Positions 1-9,370 of a DNA stretch of 64,000 nt are shown here, piece after piece. Position numbers and translations under genes: made by a program. A model generated the notes under the pieces. That model was given only the letters and a program-made list of their open reading frames with translations, was not told where the DNA came from and ran no database searches. Positions within the stretch are counted from its first letter, which is position 1, and each line of letters opens with the position of its first letter. This DNA comes from Kalmusia sp. IMI 367209 (Eukaryota; Ascomycota; Dothideomycetes; Pleosporales; Didymosphaeriaceae). The stretch is from positions 2,728,001 through 2,792,000 of the forward strand of contig JAPEUQ010000004.1 in the NCBI GenBank assembly GCA_027946365.1. Direction: 5' to 3'.

Positions 1-2
1 AC

Positions 3-575
3 GCAGGAGGTCACGGCTTCGAGAAAGGCGCAGGGGTCATCTCGCTAGTCCCTGAAGCAGCAGATGCGCTTCGCAGAGATGGCCTCGGTCATATACCGTT
101 GCTAGCGAGCGGTGGTATCGTTGACGGGCGTGGCGTCGCGGCTGCACTTGCACTCGGTGCCTCAGGCGCAGTCCTAGGTACGAGGTTCCTGGCGAGCAAG
201 GAGGTCACTATCCACCCTACGGCCCAGGCTGCTATCCTTGAGGCAGAAGACGGGGGGCAGGTTACGAAGAGGAGCAAGGTTTTCGATCAACTTCGCGGAC
301 CGAACATTTGGCCTGAGGCGTATGATGGGAGGAGTTTGGTGGTGCAGAGTTACGAGGATCACGTTAATGGGATGAGTCTTGAGGAAATCCAGAGGCTGCA
401 CAATGAGGCTGTTGGCGGGCCAGACAAGGGATATGCCACAGGGAGAAAGGGTCGAGCTGCGATATGGGCAGGGACAGGGGTTGGGATTGTGAACGAGGTG
501 GAGGGGGCGAAGGACATTGTGGATAAGGTGAGGAGAGAGGCGAAAGAGATCATGAGCGGGTTGGTTATGGGGTAA
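3..575 (+). CDS. Nitronate monooxygenase (2-nitropropane dioxygenase family), 3' part
   Basis: The reading frame is open from the left window edge and ends at TAA 573-575, so only the C-terminal 190 residues are present; the family is usually about 340-370 residues. It begins with the AGGHG motif, followed by ASGGIVDGRG and GTRFLASKE, which build the phosphate- and flavin-binding part of the FMN-dependent TIM barrel. Family members oxidise alkyl nitronates or propionate-3-nitronate to carbonyl compounds, detoxifying nitro compounds. The C-terminal portion is complete and no intron is seen in the visible part. Identification rests on these motifs and their spacing. Substrate cannot be inferred. 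Confidence 0.88.
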   Translation, partial: AGGHGFEKGAGVISLVPEAADALRRDGLGHIPLLASGGIVDGRGVAAALALGASGAVLGTRFLASKEVTIHPTAQAAILEAEDGGQVTKRSKVFDQLRGPNIWPEAYDGRSLVVQSYEDHVNGMSLEEIQRLHNEAVGGPDKGYATGRKGRAAIWAGTGVGIVNEVEGAKDIVDKVRREAKEIMSGLVMG

Positions 576-2697
576 GGGACTGGCTGCCAAGTGTGAGCAT
601 AGCCGTGGCTTCTAATGTTAATATTCTTTGGGGGCTGCTAGGGAAGCTCATGTCGTTCCTCACACACAAAAGTGATCATTTCAAGTATGGCGGGCTATGC
701 AAGTCCAGATACCTTAGACGTTGTTCCAGTGTCCTACTATCAACTATGTGCGGCGTGTCATTTCGTGATAAATGTTAAAATTGCAGGCGTCCGGGTGCAT
801 TCGTCGTCCATTGGCGAGTCGGCTTATAACGCAAACTGCACGAATGCGGCACGACTATGAGGAGATAGTATGCACAATCATTTCCATTTACGACCGGAAC
901 AAAGAGAGAAATCCCGGGAATGAGGCCTCTTTGGCACTGCCTTGTTGAGTTCGACCTGGTGGAGGTGACTATTTTCTTTTGGGTTTGTTGAGTGTCGGTC
1001 ACTGCACATGACAGAATGAGTCTGACAGTCTACTTAGTGCAGGTGAACTTCTCACGAGCATTAGTTCTTGCCGAAACGTAACCGAGCTGGTAGGGGGAAT
1101 ATGCGCGATAAACCGTTCACGGGTTTAACACGGTATAGAACGTGATAATGTAGTAAGGATGAGCGGTACTTGCAGGGAGTCGCTAATCGCGCGAACGTCT
1201 GGCATGGCTTCCGAGGCCGATAATCCAGGTCCAATCACGTTGCATAATGTGGTCAATTATTTCATTCTCATGTTACTAACTCATGCAAGGCGGTAAGAGG
1301 ACAAATCGAGCGGATACGAGCGGTTGTGCTCCTGAAGGGCAATTTCAGATGTTCTCGAACAATGCCCTTCATAGATATCGATATCCCCATTTTGAACCGT
1401 TACCGACCAAGTCTACATCTTCGGCTTTGTGCGTTGAGCATCCGGCACTAGCTTATCACGTACCTGTTGTGAACAGTCGCATCATAACCGGTTAAGAGAT
1501 ACAGCCATCCCTACCCTAGCTTGATCTAGGCCGATTTTCGGGCGGATCGATGTTGTCGAGACGACCCTCACTTGATGCTGTGCCGCACGACTGCGTTGAG
1601 CACAAAATTTGAAGACCTGTACTCTTCCGCTTTTGGGAAGGAGTCCGAATAAACTGAATTTATGATCTTGTGAAAGGACCGAAGAAGCCACGGCAATTCT
1701 GATCGACATGTCTCCGGTTTGCGCATCCTTTCACCTCCATTCTGGTTTCAATGTTTGAAGTCACGGTTGAGAATAACTTCTCACCGGTCTCATGATTCTC
1801 GTCCTGACCGAGGGTCGGGCCGCGTCAGCAATATCCTCTACGATGTTCTTTGTTCAGGCTAAAGCAGAATATGGTTTTGCCGTTGCAAACGAAGAACTGT
1901 GCCGCAAAATAGATGCAGAGCTTCGACATTGCGGACGGTTGCGGGGTCAAAAATCCCCGATCGGGCAGTTGTTTTATCGCGCGATAAAGCAATCGCAGGG
2001 GGGTTGACTCGGACGGTTGGTAACGATATGGAGGAAGACAGAACGGCCTGCCGTTCTCCGCAAGCGCTGTGGCTGCTGAGTCTGTGCTGGCGCGCTGATC
2101 GCCTGAAATCACAAACCGACTGGCATACGGTGGGGTGTGTTTTGGCGCGCAGTATAAACGGCCCCCAGTCTTCATTGGCATACTAAGCGAAAGAGCAGCG
2201 GTTCAGAATTCTGCCCCGGCGCGAACCTTGCATCTTGCACCAATTGAGATTAAAGCCATGCGGAAGCCAACATCAAAGCGAACTGTCCGGCGCGTATTTG
2301 GGCCTGCTGTAAGGCTTGACTAGGCGGCCGGCTGGCCTTGGGATCCTTCGCCATATCCGCCACCGACATGCTAAGTCCAACCTCCTCTGCTTGGCATGCT
2401 GAATTGCGGCGTAAAGTTGGGTGACAGCTTGAGCTGCTACTCGTGACTGGAGATCGACCCACATCTTTCCAAAGCGGACGCGTGTGGTGTCCAAATATAG
2501 TCCCCCACGCCTATCTTTGCGACCGTGCCCCAAAGGCCATAACTCCTCTTAAAAGTCACACATACTCCGGTCTCATTGTTGAGCCTCTCGTTCTTTTCAA
2601 TCAGTCCGCGGGCGTACGTCTTTTTGCATTTTAATTTTCCAGCAGGCAATACCAGTCTGGACTGGAGGCTTGCTTGCGACTCCCTCATTATTCCATC
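576..2697. other. Intergenic region, no gene recognised
   Basis: This stretch of about 2.1 kb separates the nitronate monooxygenase from the DUF3176 gene. Only short overlapping frames without recognisable domains occur. It contains a perfect 16-bp palindrome at 1973-1988 and a 10-bp palindrome at 1956-1965, listed separately. It may hold decayed repeat DNA, but no terminal repeats or transposase motifs were found. Confidence 0.5.
1956..1992. repeat. Two adjacent palindromes
   Basis: TTTATCGCGCGATAAA at 1973-1988 is a perfect 16-bp palindrome. Its flanks extend the pairing to 1969-1992 with one mismatch. CCCGATCGGG at 1956-1965 is a second palindrome just upstream. They could be a dyad binding site or a relic of a small inverted-repeat element. 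Nothing else supports either reading. Confidence 0.45.
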
Positions 2698-5220
2698 ATG
2701 CCCAGATTTCCTGTATCTCCGTACTGGTCCTCCAATCCAAACATCCCAATATATCTCGACCAGATCGACGATCGAAGAGAGCCTCATGAGCAGAAGGTAT
2801 CAGAGCATACACATCCGAGACATGTTCCCGAGTATACATGCCCTACTTGTGAAACGAGTTCGAGAGATACGCCAATTCACTGCATATCCGTATCGCCCGC
2901 CGCGCCACCATCCTACAGTTCCATAACTCCGAAAGCACCACCATACCGCCAACACCTGGCCGTGCCGACCCTTACTGTGGAGACGCCCCGAGACTGGACC
3001 AGACCTCGGCCTCCTAGCCGAACCCTTCAGATTGATCCTGAGGGAAGGCCGCACGTCCGCTTTCGTCGGAACGCCTTTTCTCCCATTTCCCCGACAACAA
3101 CCGAATTCGATGAGATTGACTGGAGTCGCAAAAGCCATATAGGCCTTGGCATCCCTGATGCTCCTTTCAGACCCGACACGAGTCCGATAACACCGGGTAC
3201 GGCAGAGAAGAGGGGCGAGGAAGACAGTACAAATGTCGAATCCGCTTCGAATCTAGCTCAGCGTATTGAGCAAAAGCTTTGGAATTACACCGCATCCCGA
3301 AGCGTGATAAAAAGGTGGTTGATAGAGATCATTAGTTGGTGTCTCAGTGCTGCTTGTATGGCTGGCATAGGCATCATGCTGATTGTCTACAAAAACAAGA
3401 CTATCCCGAGATGGCCTCTGGGGTTGACCTTAAACGCCTACATCTCTGTACTAGCCAAGGTCGCATCTGCTGCCCTCTTACTGCCGGTGTCAGAAGCTTT
3501 AGGACAGTTGAAATGGAGCTGGTTCCAAGGAGATAGCTCTAAGAAGATGTGGGACTTTGAGCTCTTTGACAGCGCATCTCGAGGCCCTTGGGGCTCCTTT
3601 CTTCTATTGGTCCGTACCAAGGGAAAGTCACTCGCCGCGCTTGGTGCGTGTGTGACTCTCATGGCGCTCATGCTGGACCCTTTCTTCCAACAGGTCGTCG
3701 AGTATCCTGAAGTCTGGCGAGTCCAGCAAGGAAAGGGTGCCTTACCTAGGGCATTTGGATACGAGCCGTTTGCAAAAGGCCAAGAATACCAGGGCGGCGA
3801 ACAGTATATGGACACCGATATGAATCTGCAAGGTACTCTAGCTCGCTATTTCTACGATAACGGTACCATACCGATGCCCTTCGGAAGAGGTTTCCGAGCT
3901 GAAGTCCCACTAGCATGCCCTAACAGCAATTGCACATGGCCCGAGTACGAGACGTTAGGCGTACACAGTGAGTGCGTGGATATCAAGGATCGATTGGAAT
4001 TCAAATGCCTCAGAAAGGAGCTGGACTGGGTTCAAGTGCCTATAAAGGATCCCCAGCTCATCGAAGCAATTTCATTCCCAAATGGAACCGCATGTGGCTG
4101 GTGGACCAAGGCAGATGATCCCCTCTTGATGGTCGGATACAACGTCGATAAAAACACCGAACATGCTGGTGAGGTTTTGCTCTCTCGCGTTGAACCTCTT
4201 TACAACCTCTTCTCGAAAATCTTCATGCCCGGGTACGAAAACAAGCTCAACAGCAGTCGGAATCCATTGGCGCATATTATTCTCGTCTCAAATGAGAATC
4301 TAGACGACGTGTATCAGAACAAGACGCCTATAGCCAAAGAGTGTATGATTTCTTGGTGTGCGAAGACAATCCAGTCATCGTATTCGGAGGGAGGCTATGT
4401 TGAGAAGGTGACCCAAGTCGTTCTTAACGATACAGTGACGTCCTCACCATGGATCACATCCATGACTCGAATCGGCGATTCTAGAAGATACAATTACGAA
4501 TATTTTTATGACGAGAACACAACTATCACGACTGCCAACAATACTTATATCATCGACAATAGCACTTTCGTACTCACTGCGGCTGTTTTTGACGACGTCT
4601 TTCCGTCAGCATTCACCCTCATTAATAGCACCGATCAAAAGGACGCAATGCTGCGATACAAACAGTATAACGAAATCAATCCTTATATACGCAACGTCAC
4701 CTACAACCCTTTCATGATGCAGAATATCTCAACGCATCTCGAAAACATGGCTAGCGCGTTCACGAATCTGATGCGTTCGGCATCCCTGGACACAGAGATG
4801 GTACCTGGGGATGCTTTTGACCAGGAGAACATCGTTCAAGTTCGATGGTGGTGGTTATCGCTTCCTCTTAGTTTGCTCATATGCACTGGTATATTCTTGC
4901 TCGCGACGGTCATTCGGAGTAGTAAAGAACAAGATCATGTAGGGGTGTGGAAGACATCGGCTATTGCGACACTTCTCTACGGCCTACCTGACGACATGTC
5001 GAAAAAGATGACATCTGAAAAGGCTCATGGAACGCCCCGAGCAAAGGCAAAAGAGGTCAAAGTCAAATGGATACCGAAAAGAGGGTGGAGGTTCTCTGGC
5101 CTTAGCGTTTCCCCGACCTCGCTCAAGAATGGTCTGTCTCCTACATCTCCTAGACCCAATTCCACGATACCTACCAAAGCTCGTCAGTCGCCACCCGTGG
5201 AAACAACGCAGTGGATCTGA
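2698..5220 (+). CDS. DUF3176 family membrane protein
   Basis: A single-exon gene encodes 840 residues. The start chosen is ATG 2698, the first ATG in frame. The N-terminal 200 residues are Pro/Ser/Thr-rich and presumably cytosolic. Three hydrophobic segments follow (about residues 208-231, 243-265 and 300-322), and the block around the first two, with W-L-I-E-I and W-P-L-x-L-x-x-Y-I-S, is the DUF3176 signature. A long Asn-glycosylation-rich extracellular domain with several cysteine pairs follows (for example NSNCTWPEYETL). A fourth membrane segment lies near residues 720-742, before a basic Pro/Ser-rich tail. The family is common in Pezizomycotina and has no established function. The topology is inferred from hydrophobicity by eye. 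Confidence 0.85.
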   Translation: MPRFPVSPYWSSNPNIPIYLDQIDDRREPHEQKVSEHTHPRHVPEYTCPTCETSSRDTPIHCISVSPAAPPSYSSITPKAPPYRQHLAVPTLTVETPRDWTRPRPPSRTLQIDPEGRPHVRFRRNAFSPISPTTTEFDEIDWSRKSHIGLGIPDAPFRPDTSPITPGTAEKRGEEDSTNVESASNLAQRIEQKLWNYTASRSVIKRWLIEIISWCLSAACMAGIGIMLIVYKNKTIPRWPLGLTLNAYISVLAKVASAALLLPVSEALGQLKWSWFQGDSSKKMWDFELFDSASRGPWGSFLLLVRTKGKSLAALGACVTLMALMLDPFFQQVVEYPEVWRVQQGKGALPRAFGYEPFAKGQEYQGGEQYMDTDMNLQGTLARYFYDNGTIPMPFGRGFRAEVPLACPNSNCTWPEYETLGVHSECVDIKDRLEFKCLRKELDWVQVPIKDPQLIEAISFPNGTACGWWTKADDPLLMVGYNVDKNTEHAGEVLLSRVEPLYNLFSKIFMPGYENKLNSSRNPLAHIILVSNENLDDVYQNKTPIAKECMISWCAKTIQSSYSEGGYVEKVTQVVLNDTVTSSPWITSMTRIGDSRRYNYEYFYDENTTITTANNTYIIDNSTFVLTAAVFDDVFPSAFTLINSTDQKDAMLRYKQYNEINPYIRNVTYNPFMMQNISTHLENMASAFTNLMRSASLDTEMVPGDAFDQENIVQVRWWWLSLPLSLLICTGIFLLATVIRSSKEQDHVGVWKTSAIATLLYGLPDDMSKKMTSEKAHGTPRAKAKEVKVKWIPKRGWRFSGLSVSPTSLKNGLSPTSPRPNSTIPTKARQSPPVETTQWI

Positions 5221-6270
5221 GGATACGGGTATTGTGGATCTGGGATATGAGGATAACGAACGTTTTACGACTTTTTCATTCGAGTGCCTTCCTAGGTCAC
5301 ATATTTATTCTCTTCGTAGAAGATATATTATATAGTAATTAATACTGTTCACGCTATGTTTAGACATGTGTTGATCTTTGTGGTTTCACTCTGCGCATGC
5401 TGTATGGCCGAAGTGGATTCGACATCTCCGTGCAAGGCGAATTTCTATGTTTTGTTCGCAAAGTGCTGCCACAGATTCTTGCCTTCGACGTGAAAGTTTC
5501 AAGCTCCGAACGCAAAGTACTACCTCGAAGAAATTTTTCAGATCCCGTCCGGTTGGAAGAGGGTCTGAATGGCTCAGCATGATCACTGACCCAAACACAA
5601 GAAACATGCGTTCTTCGAATCATACAACGGTCATCGCGACTTGCGTGTGTCAGCATGCAATAGCTTCCTGTTGTCACGTCCGAACCGCACGATTGTCCAA
5701 GCACGATATGTTCACCTTCCAGAAGGGTGCCGGAGACCTGAGTAACGTACCACTTCGTACATGGAAGCGCTGCGGCTTCGTTCAGTTGGATTGGTACCGA
5801 GATGGACGCTCCACCTATTGGCCAGCCTGTCACCGTTGGTGCACAATCGATAATTTGGACGAGACCAGTAAGGCACTTTTGCGTGGCTGACACTTCATGC
5901 GATCAAGCCAGGCGCTTACAGCGAAGCCAAGCGCTCGATTCAAAAGGAACAATACAACCGTGCACACGGCAGCTCGGGTCGAGAAGCGGGGCTAAATAAC
6001 TGTGTTTCCAATGATGAGTGGTAGTCCAGCGTGGTGGGATCCGGGCGGGCGGCTAGGAAACCCACATCTTTGTGTCTGTCTAGCCTATCACGGCTTAGAG
6101 CAGCGCTTATTTTTATCAACCCAGCTTTCTCGCGATCACAAATCTGTATCACCTGCATAACACAACATCTTGGGGACAGCGCTTCAGCATTCAGAGTCAC
6201 TTCGCCGCTGGTCCAATCATCGTTCACGCGGAGCACTATGACCAGTTCCGCTAGAGTTCGTTTGCAAGTG

Positions 6271-6278
6271 GATAAAGG
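6271..6278 (+). promoter_or_regulatory. TATA-like element of peptide-precursor gene 1
   Basis: GATAAAGG lies 207 bp upstream of the ATG. It sits in the same context (AAGTG before it) as GATATAAGG at 8428-8436 in the duplicate promoter, 187 bp upstream of that ATG. Conservation between the copies suggests a core promoter element; its function is inferred. Confidence 0.4.
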
Positions 6279-6477
6279 GTGATCGATTCCCACCTTTGAT
6301 GGGGCAGAGGATCAGGATCTTCCCAACGCATTCTTTCGAAGTCTTCACTTTCAGGCTGTGCCTGCTTTTACTGCTTAATTAATTTTACGTGCTGTGCACT
6401 ACTCGCAAACCAAACTTAAAAAAAATCCAAACCATCCAAACAAACTACCCAAACAAGCCAAGCACAATACCGACAAC

Positions 6478-7338
6478 ATGCGTTCCACACTCATCATCGC
6501 CACATTTGCCATTTCCGCCCTCGCCGCTCCAGTTGCTCAACCCTGGCACAGGCCCTCAGATGCACGTTCTGTGGAGACTAGCTTGAGGTCAAACACCAAG
6601 CGCTCGGTCGAGGCACGCTCTCCTGAGCCAACACCCTTGGCCAATTCGCGAGATGTCTACGACGACGAGGACGTAGAGGATCTCGTAGCCCGCTTCTCCC
6701 GTGGCCAGACCCCAAAGCGCGAGGCTGCTCCCGAACCTTTCTCCAGGAACCAGAGGGCCCGAGCTGTTGAAGAGGAGGAAGAGTCTCAGGACATCGAGGC
6801 CCGCTTCTCTAGGGGCCAGACCCCAAAGCGCGAGGCTGATCCCGAACCTTTCTCCAGGAACCAGAGGGCCCGAGCTGTTGAAGAGGAGGAAGAGTCTCAG
6901 GACATCGAGGCCCGCTTCTCCCGTGGTCAGACCCCAAAGCGCGAGGCTGCTCCCGAACCTTTCTCCAGGAACCAGAGGGCCCGAGCTGTTGAAGAGGAGG
7001 AAGAGTCTCAGGACATCGAGGCCCGCTTCTCCCGTGGTCAGACCCCAAAGCGCGAGGCTGCTCCCGAACCTTTCTCCAGGAACCAGAGGGCCCGAGCTGT
7101 TGAAGAGGAGGAAGAATCTCAGGAAATCGAGGCCCGCTTCTCCCGTGGCCAGACCCCAAAGCGCGATGTTGAGGCCCGCTTCTCTAGGGGCCAGACCCCA
7201 AAGCGTGAGGCCACTCCGAGGTCTTTCTCCCGTGGCCAGAACGTCAAGCGCTCATACTGGGCGAGCGGTGTCATTGAGGCCCTGAAGGCCCGTGGCTTCA
7301 GCAGTGCTGCCCTTCTCAACGCACGCCAGCCAAACTGA
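6478..7338 (+). CDS. Secreted Kex2-type repeat peptide precursor 1
   Basis: The 286-residue product starts at ATG 6478 with a clear signal peptide (MRSTLIIATFAISALAAP). It then carries a 37-residue unit repeated four times. Each unit reads: heptapeptide FSRGQTP, KR, EAAPEP (once EADPEP), heptapeptide FSRNQRA, R, and an acidic spacer ending in EAR. In total there are six FSRGQTP, four FSRNQRA and one variant FSRGQNV. The KR pairs are Kex2-type sites, and the X-Ala/X-Pro dipeptides after them fit trimming by a Ste13-type dipeptidyl aminopeptidase, as in yeast alpha-factor maturation. The tail KARGFSSAALLNARQPN is shared with the neighbouring copy. Cores contain no Cys or Trp, so a classical ascomycete alpha-pheromone is unlikely. 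Possible roles are signalling peptide, wall peptide or effector. No UstYa-like or other tailoring gene is nearby, so a RiPP pathway is not supported. Confidence 0.8.
   Translation: MRSTLIIATFAISALAAPVAQPWHRPSDARSVETSLRSNTKRSVEARSPEPTPLANSRDVYDDEDVEDLVARFSRGQTPKREAAPEPFSRNQRARAVEEEEESQDIEARFSRGQTPKREADPEPFSRNQRARAVEEEEESQDIEARFSRGQTPKREAAPEPFSRNQRARAVEEEEESQDIEARFSRGQTPKREAAPEPFSRNQRARAVEEEEESQEIEARFSRGQTPKRDVEARFSRGQTPKREATPRSFSRGQNVKRSYWASGVIEALKARGFSSAALLNARQPN
6694..7137 (+). repeat. Four 111-bp in-frame tandem repeats
   Basis: The TTC codon of each FSRGQTP heptapeptide recurs at 6694, 6805, 6916, 7027 and 7138, a strict 111-bp period. The units are almost identical at the DNA level, including silent positions. 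This implies recent expansion or homogenisation by unequal recombination, long after the gene duplication. Confidence 0.9.
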
Positions 7339-8614
7339 ACGTCATGATCATGCTACTTTGAAAGATCTTCATATCCCAATGGGGCAACAGTGCCAGTGAC
7401 ATTTCCTTGCACGGGCAGAAGGTGGACAAGATAGTCATTTTACTCATCTCTTAATTCCTTTGTCTTTTACTGTACATGTGCATACTTTGGAGGACAACAG
7501 GAGCCGCGCGGCAGAGTGCGCCAGTGAGGCTGGATGCGAGCCGGAAGTATATACCAACAGGTAGACTTCGAGCCAATACAGTTCATCCCGTCGCTAACAA
7601 GCTTCATTATGATTGTTGATCGTGAGCCTATTCCATTTTTGATCTTAAACTAAGCTTCAGCGCCTGCATATCGAGTGGTCGCCTTTCTGATGCTGGTGAG
7701 AATCTTTACTTGAGACGTGAGGTGCTTTCGTATCAAGCGATGTCCGCCAATGCCTTCATCCTTGGCCCGAATACGACACTCACATAGTCGTAGCACGACT
7801 TCTTATAGTCCTTCTCCAGGTTGAATCTCGCACTTGTACGTAGGTTCCAGGCTCCGAGTGCAAGTACCGTCTCGGTGGAATGTTCAATTGGGCGAGGGGT
7901 CGAATAGCTCAGCATGATCACCGCCCCAGCATTGCAAACATTCATTTCTCGAATCACAAAACGATCACTGCGATTTGTGTGGGTCAGTATGCACCGGCGT
8001 TTTGTTGTCACGTCTGAGCCGTACGATCGATCAAGCATGGTACCTTATCACCTTCCAAAAGGGTGTCGGGGACTTGTGTATTGTACATGGAAGCGCTGCG
8101 GCGTAGTTCAGTTGGTTTCGTGCCAAAATGGAGCGCTCCAACTATTGGCCAACTCGGTATCTTTGGTGCATTATGAATAGATTGGTCCGGCGTGACGGGT
8201 TCCGCGCGGCTAGGAGACCAACGTCTTTTGTTCATCTAGCCTATCACAACTTAGAGACCAGCGCTTATACCTATCAAGTCGACTGCCTTGCGATCGAAAA
8301 TCTACATCATCTATATGATACAATATCTTGAGTATAGCGCTTCAGCCTTCAAAGTCACTTTGCCGCTAGTCCAATTAAAGTCTACGCCGTATAACATAAT
8401 ATTCGCTGCTGAGTTTGTTTCGAAGTGGATATAAGGCAGCTCAATGCCCAACTTTGAAGGGCAGAGGATCTGGATCTTCCCACAGCACTCTTTGCAAGTT
8501 AAATTCCATACTTAGGCTGTGCCTACTTTTATTGCTTGATCCTATTTACGTGCTGTGCACTATTCGCAAAAAATCAATTAAAAATTATTACCACAAGAAC
8601 CCGCAACCAACAAA
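7339..8614. other. Spacer and duplicated promoter of peptide-precursor gene 2
   Basis: The first part is the 3' flank of copy A. From about 7735 the sequence matches the promoter of the upstream copy and ends at the ATG of the second precursor gene. Small frames here are non-coding shadows. A TATA-like GATATAAGG is at 8428-8436. Confidence 0.6.
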
Positions 8615-9292
8615 ATGCGTTCCACATTGATCATCGCCACCTTTGCTCTCACCACATTGGCCGCTCCGGTCGATCAACCCTGGGGCAGGAAACCAAACAC
8701 CCGCTCTGCTGATCCTGAACCTTTCTCTAGGGGCTCGCACGCCCGACGTGAGATTGATTTTGAGGCACGCTCTGCTGAGCCCACACCCTACGGTAGGAGT
8801 TCGCACGCAAGAGATGTGGAGGACGATGAAGGTGTAGAGAAGATTGTGGCCCGTTTCTCGAGGGGATCGCACGCGCGTTCCGCTGAGCCCGAGCCATTCA
8901 ACAGGGGCTCTCACCCACGAGACGTCGATGCTGAGGAGGAGGAAGACATTGAGGCTCGTTTTGACCGTGGTTCTCACCCAAAGCGAGACGTCGAGGCACG
9001 ATTCTCTCGCGGCTCACACGCACGTTCCGCTGAGCCCGAGCCATTCAACAGGGGATCTCACCCACGAGACGTCGAGGAAGACGCCGAACTTGAGGCACGG
9101 CTTTCTCGCAGCTCACACGCACGCTCTGCTGAGCCCGAGCCATTCAACAGGGGCTCTCACCCACGAGACGTCGAGGAAGACGCCGAGGAACTTGAGGCAC
9201 GCTTTTCTCGCAGCTCCCATGCCCGCTCCGCTGAGCCCGGTACTGTCCGGGGGCCCCGTAGTGTCCGGGGATCGAACAAGCGCTCCACCTAG
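8615..9292 (+). CDS. Secreted Kex2-type repeat peptide precursor 2, tail lost to a nonsense codon
   Basis: This is the tandem paralogue of the 6478-7338 gene. It encodes 225 residues from ATG 8615 with a near-identical signal peptide (MRSTLIIATFALTTLAAP). It carries ten heptapeptides of the form [FYL]-x-R-[GS]-SH-[AP]: FSRGSHA, FNRGSHP, FDRGSHP, YGRSSHA, LSRSSHA and FSRSSHA. As in the paralogue, those after an acidic EAR spacer alternate with those after SAEPEP. Most flanking sites are single Arg rather than dibasic. The frame stops at TAG 9290-9292, where the paralogue has TGG. Beyond it the same frame continues with the paralogue's conserved tail to TGA 9368-9370. The repeats and signal peptide are intact, so peptide release may be unaffected. 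Whether it is a functional gene or an early pseudogene is open. Confidence 0.75.
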   Translation: MRSTLIIATFALTTLAAPVDQPWGRKPNTRSADPEPFSRGSHARREIDFEARSAEPTPYGRSSHARDVEDDEGVEKIVARFSRGSHARSAEPEPFNRGSHPRDVDAEEEEDIEARFDRGSHPKRDVEARFSRGSHARSAEPEPFNRGSHPRDVEEDAELEARLSRSSHARSAEPEPFNRGSHPRDVEEDAEELEARFSRSSHARSAEPGTVRGPRSVRGSNKRST

Positions 9293-9370
9293 GCCAGTGG
9301 ACTCATCGAGGCTCTGAAGGCTCGTGGCTTCAGCAACGCTGCCCTTTTCAACGCACGCCAGCCAAACTGA
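9293..9370 (+). pseudogene. Out-of-gene remnant of the precursor tail
   Basis: These 26 codons in frame with precursor 2 encode ASGLIEALKARGFSNAAL and the shared ending NARQPN before TGA. They match the translated tail of precursor 1 closely. They are cut off from translation by TAG 9290-9292. Confidence 0.8.

Noticed and set aside
6701..7285. Alternative-frame repeat ORF of 194 codons inside precursor 1
   Set aside because: It lacks a signal peptide and exists only because 111-bp repeats keep all frames open.
6478..9292. Identification of the repeat precursors as the mating alpha-pheromone
   Set aside because: Ascomycete alpha-type pheromones carry Trp/Cys-containing cores with a GQ motif. 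These cores have neither Trp nor Cys.
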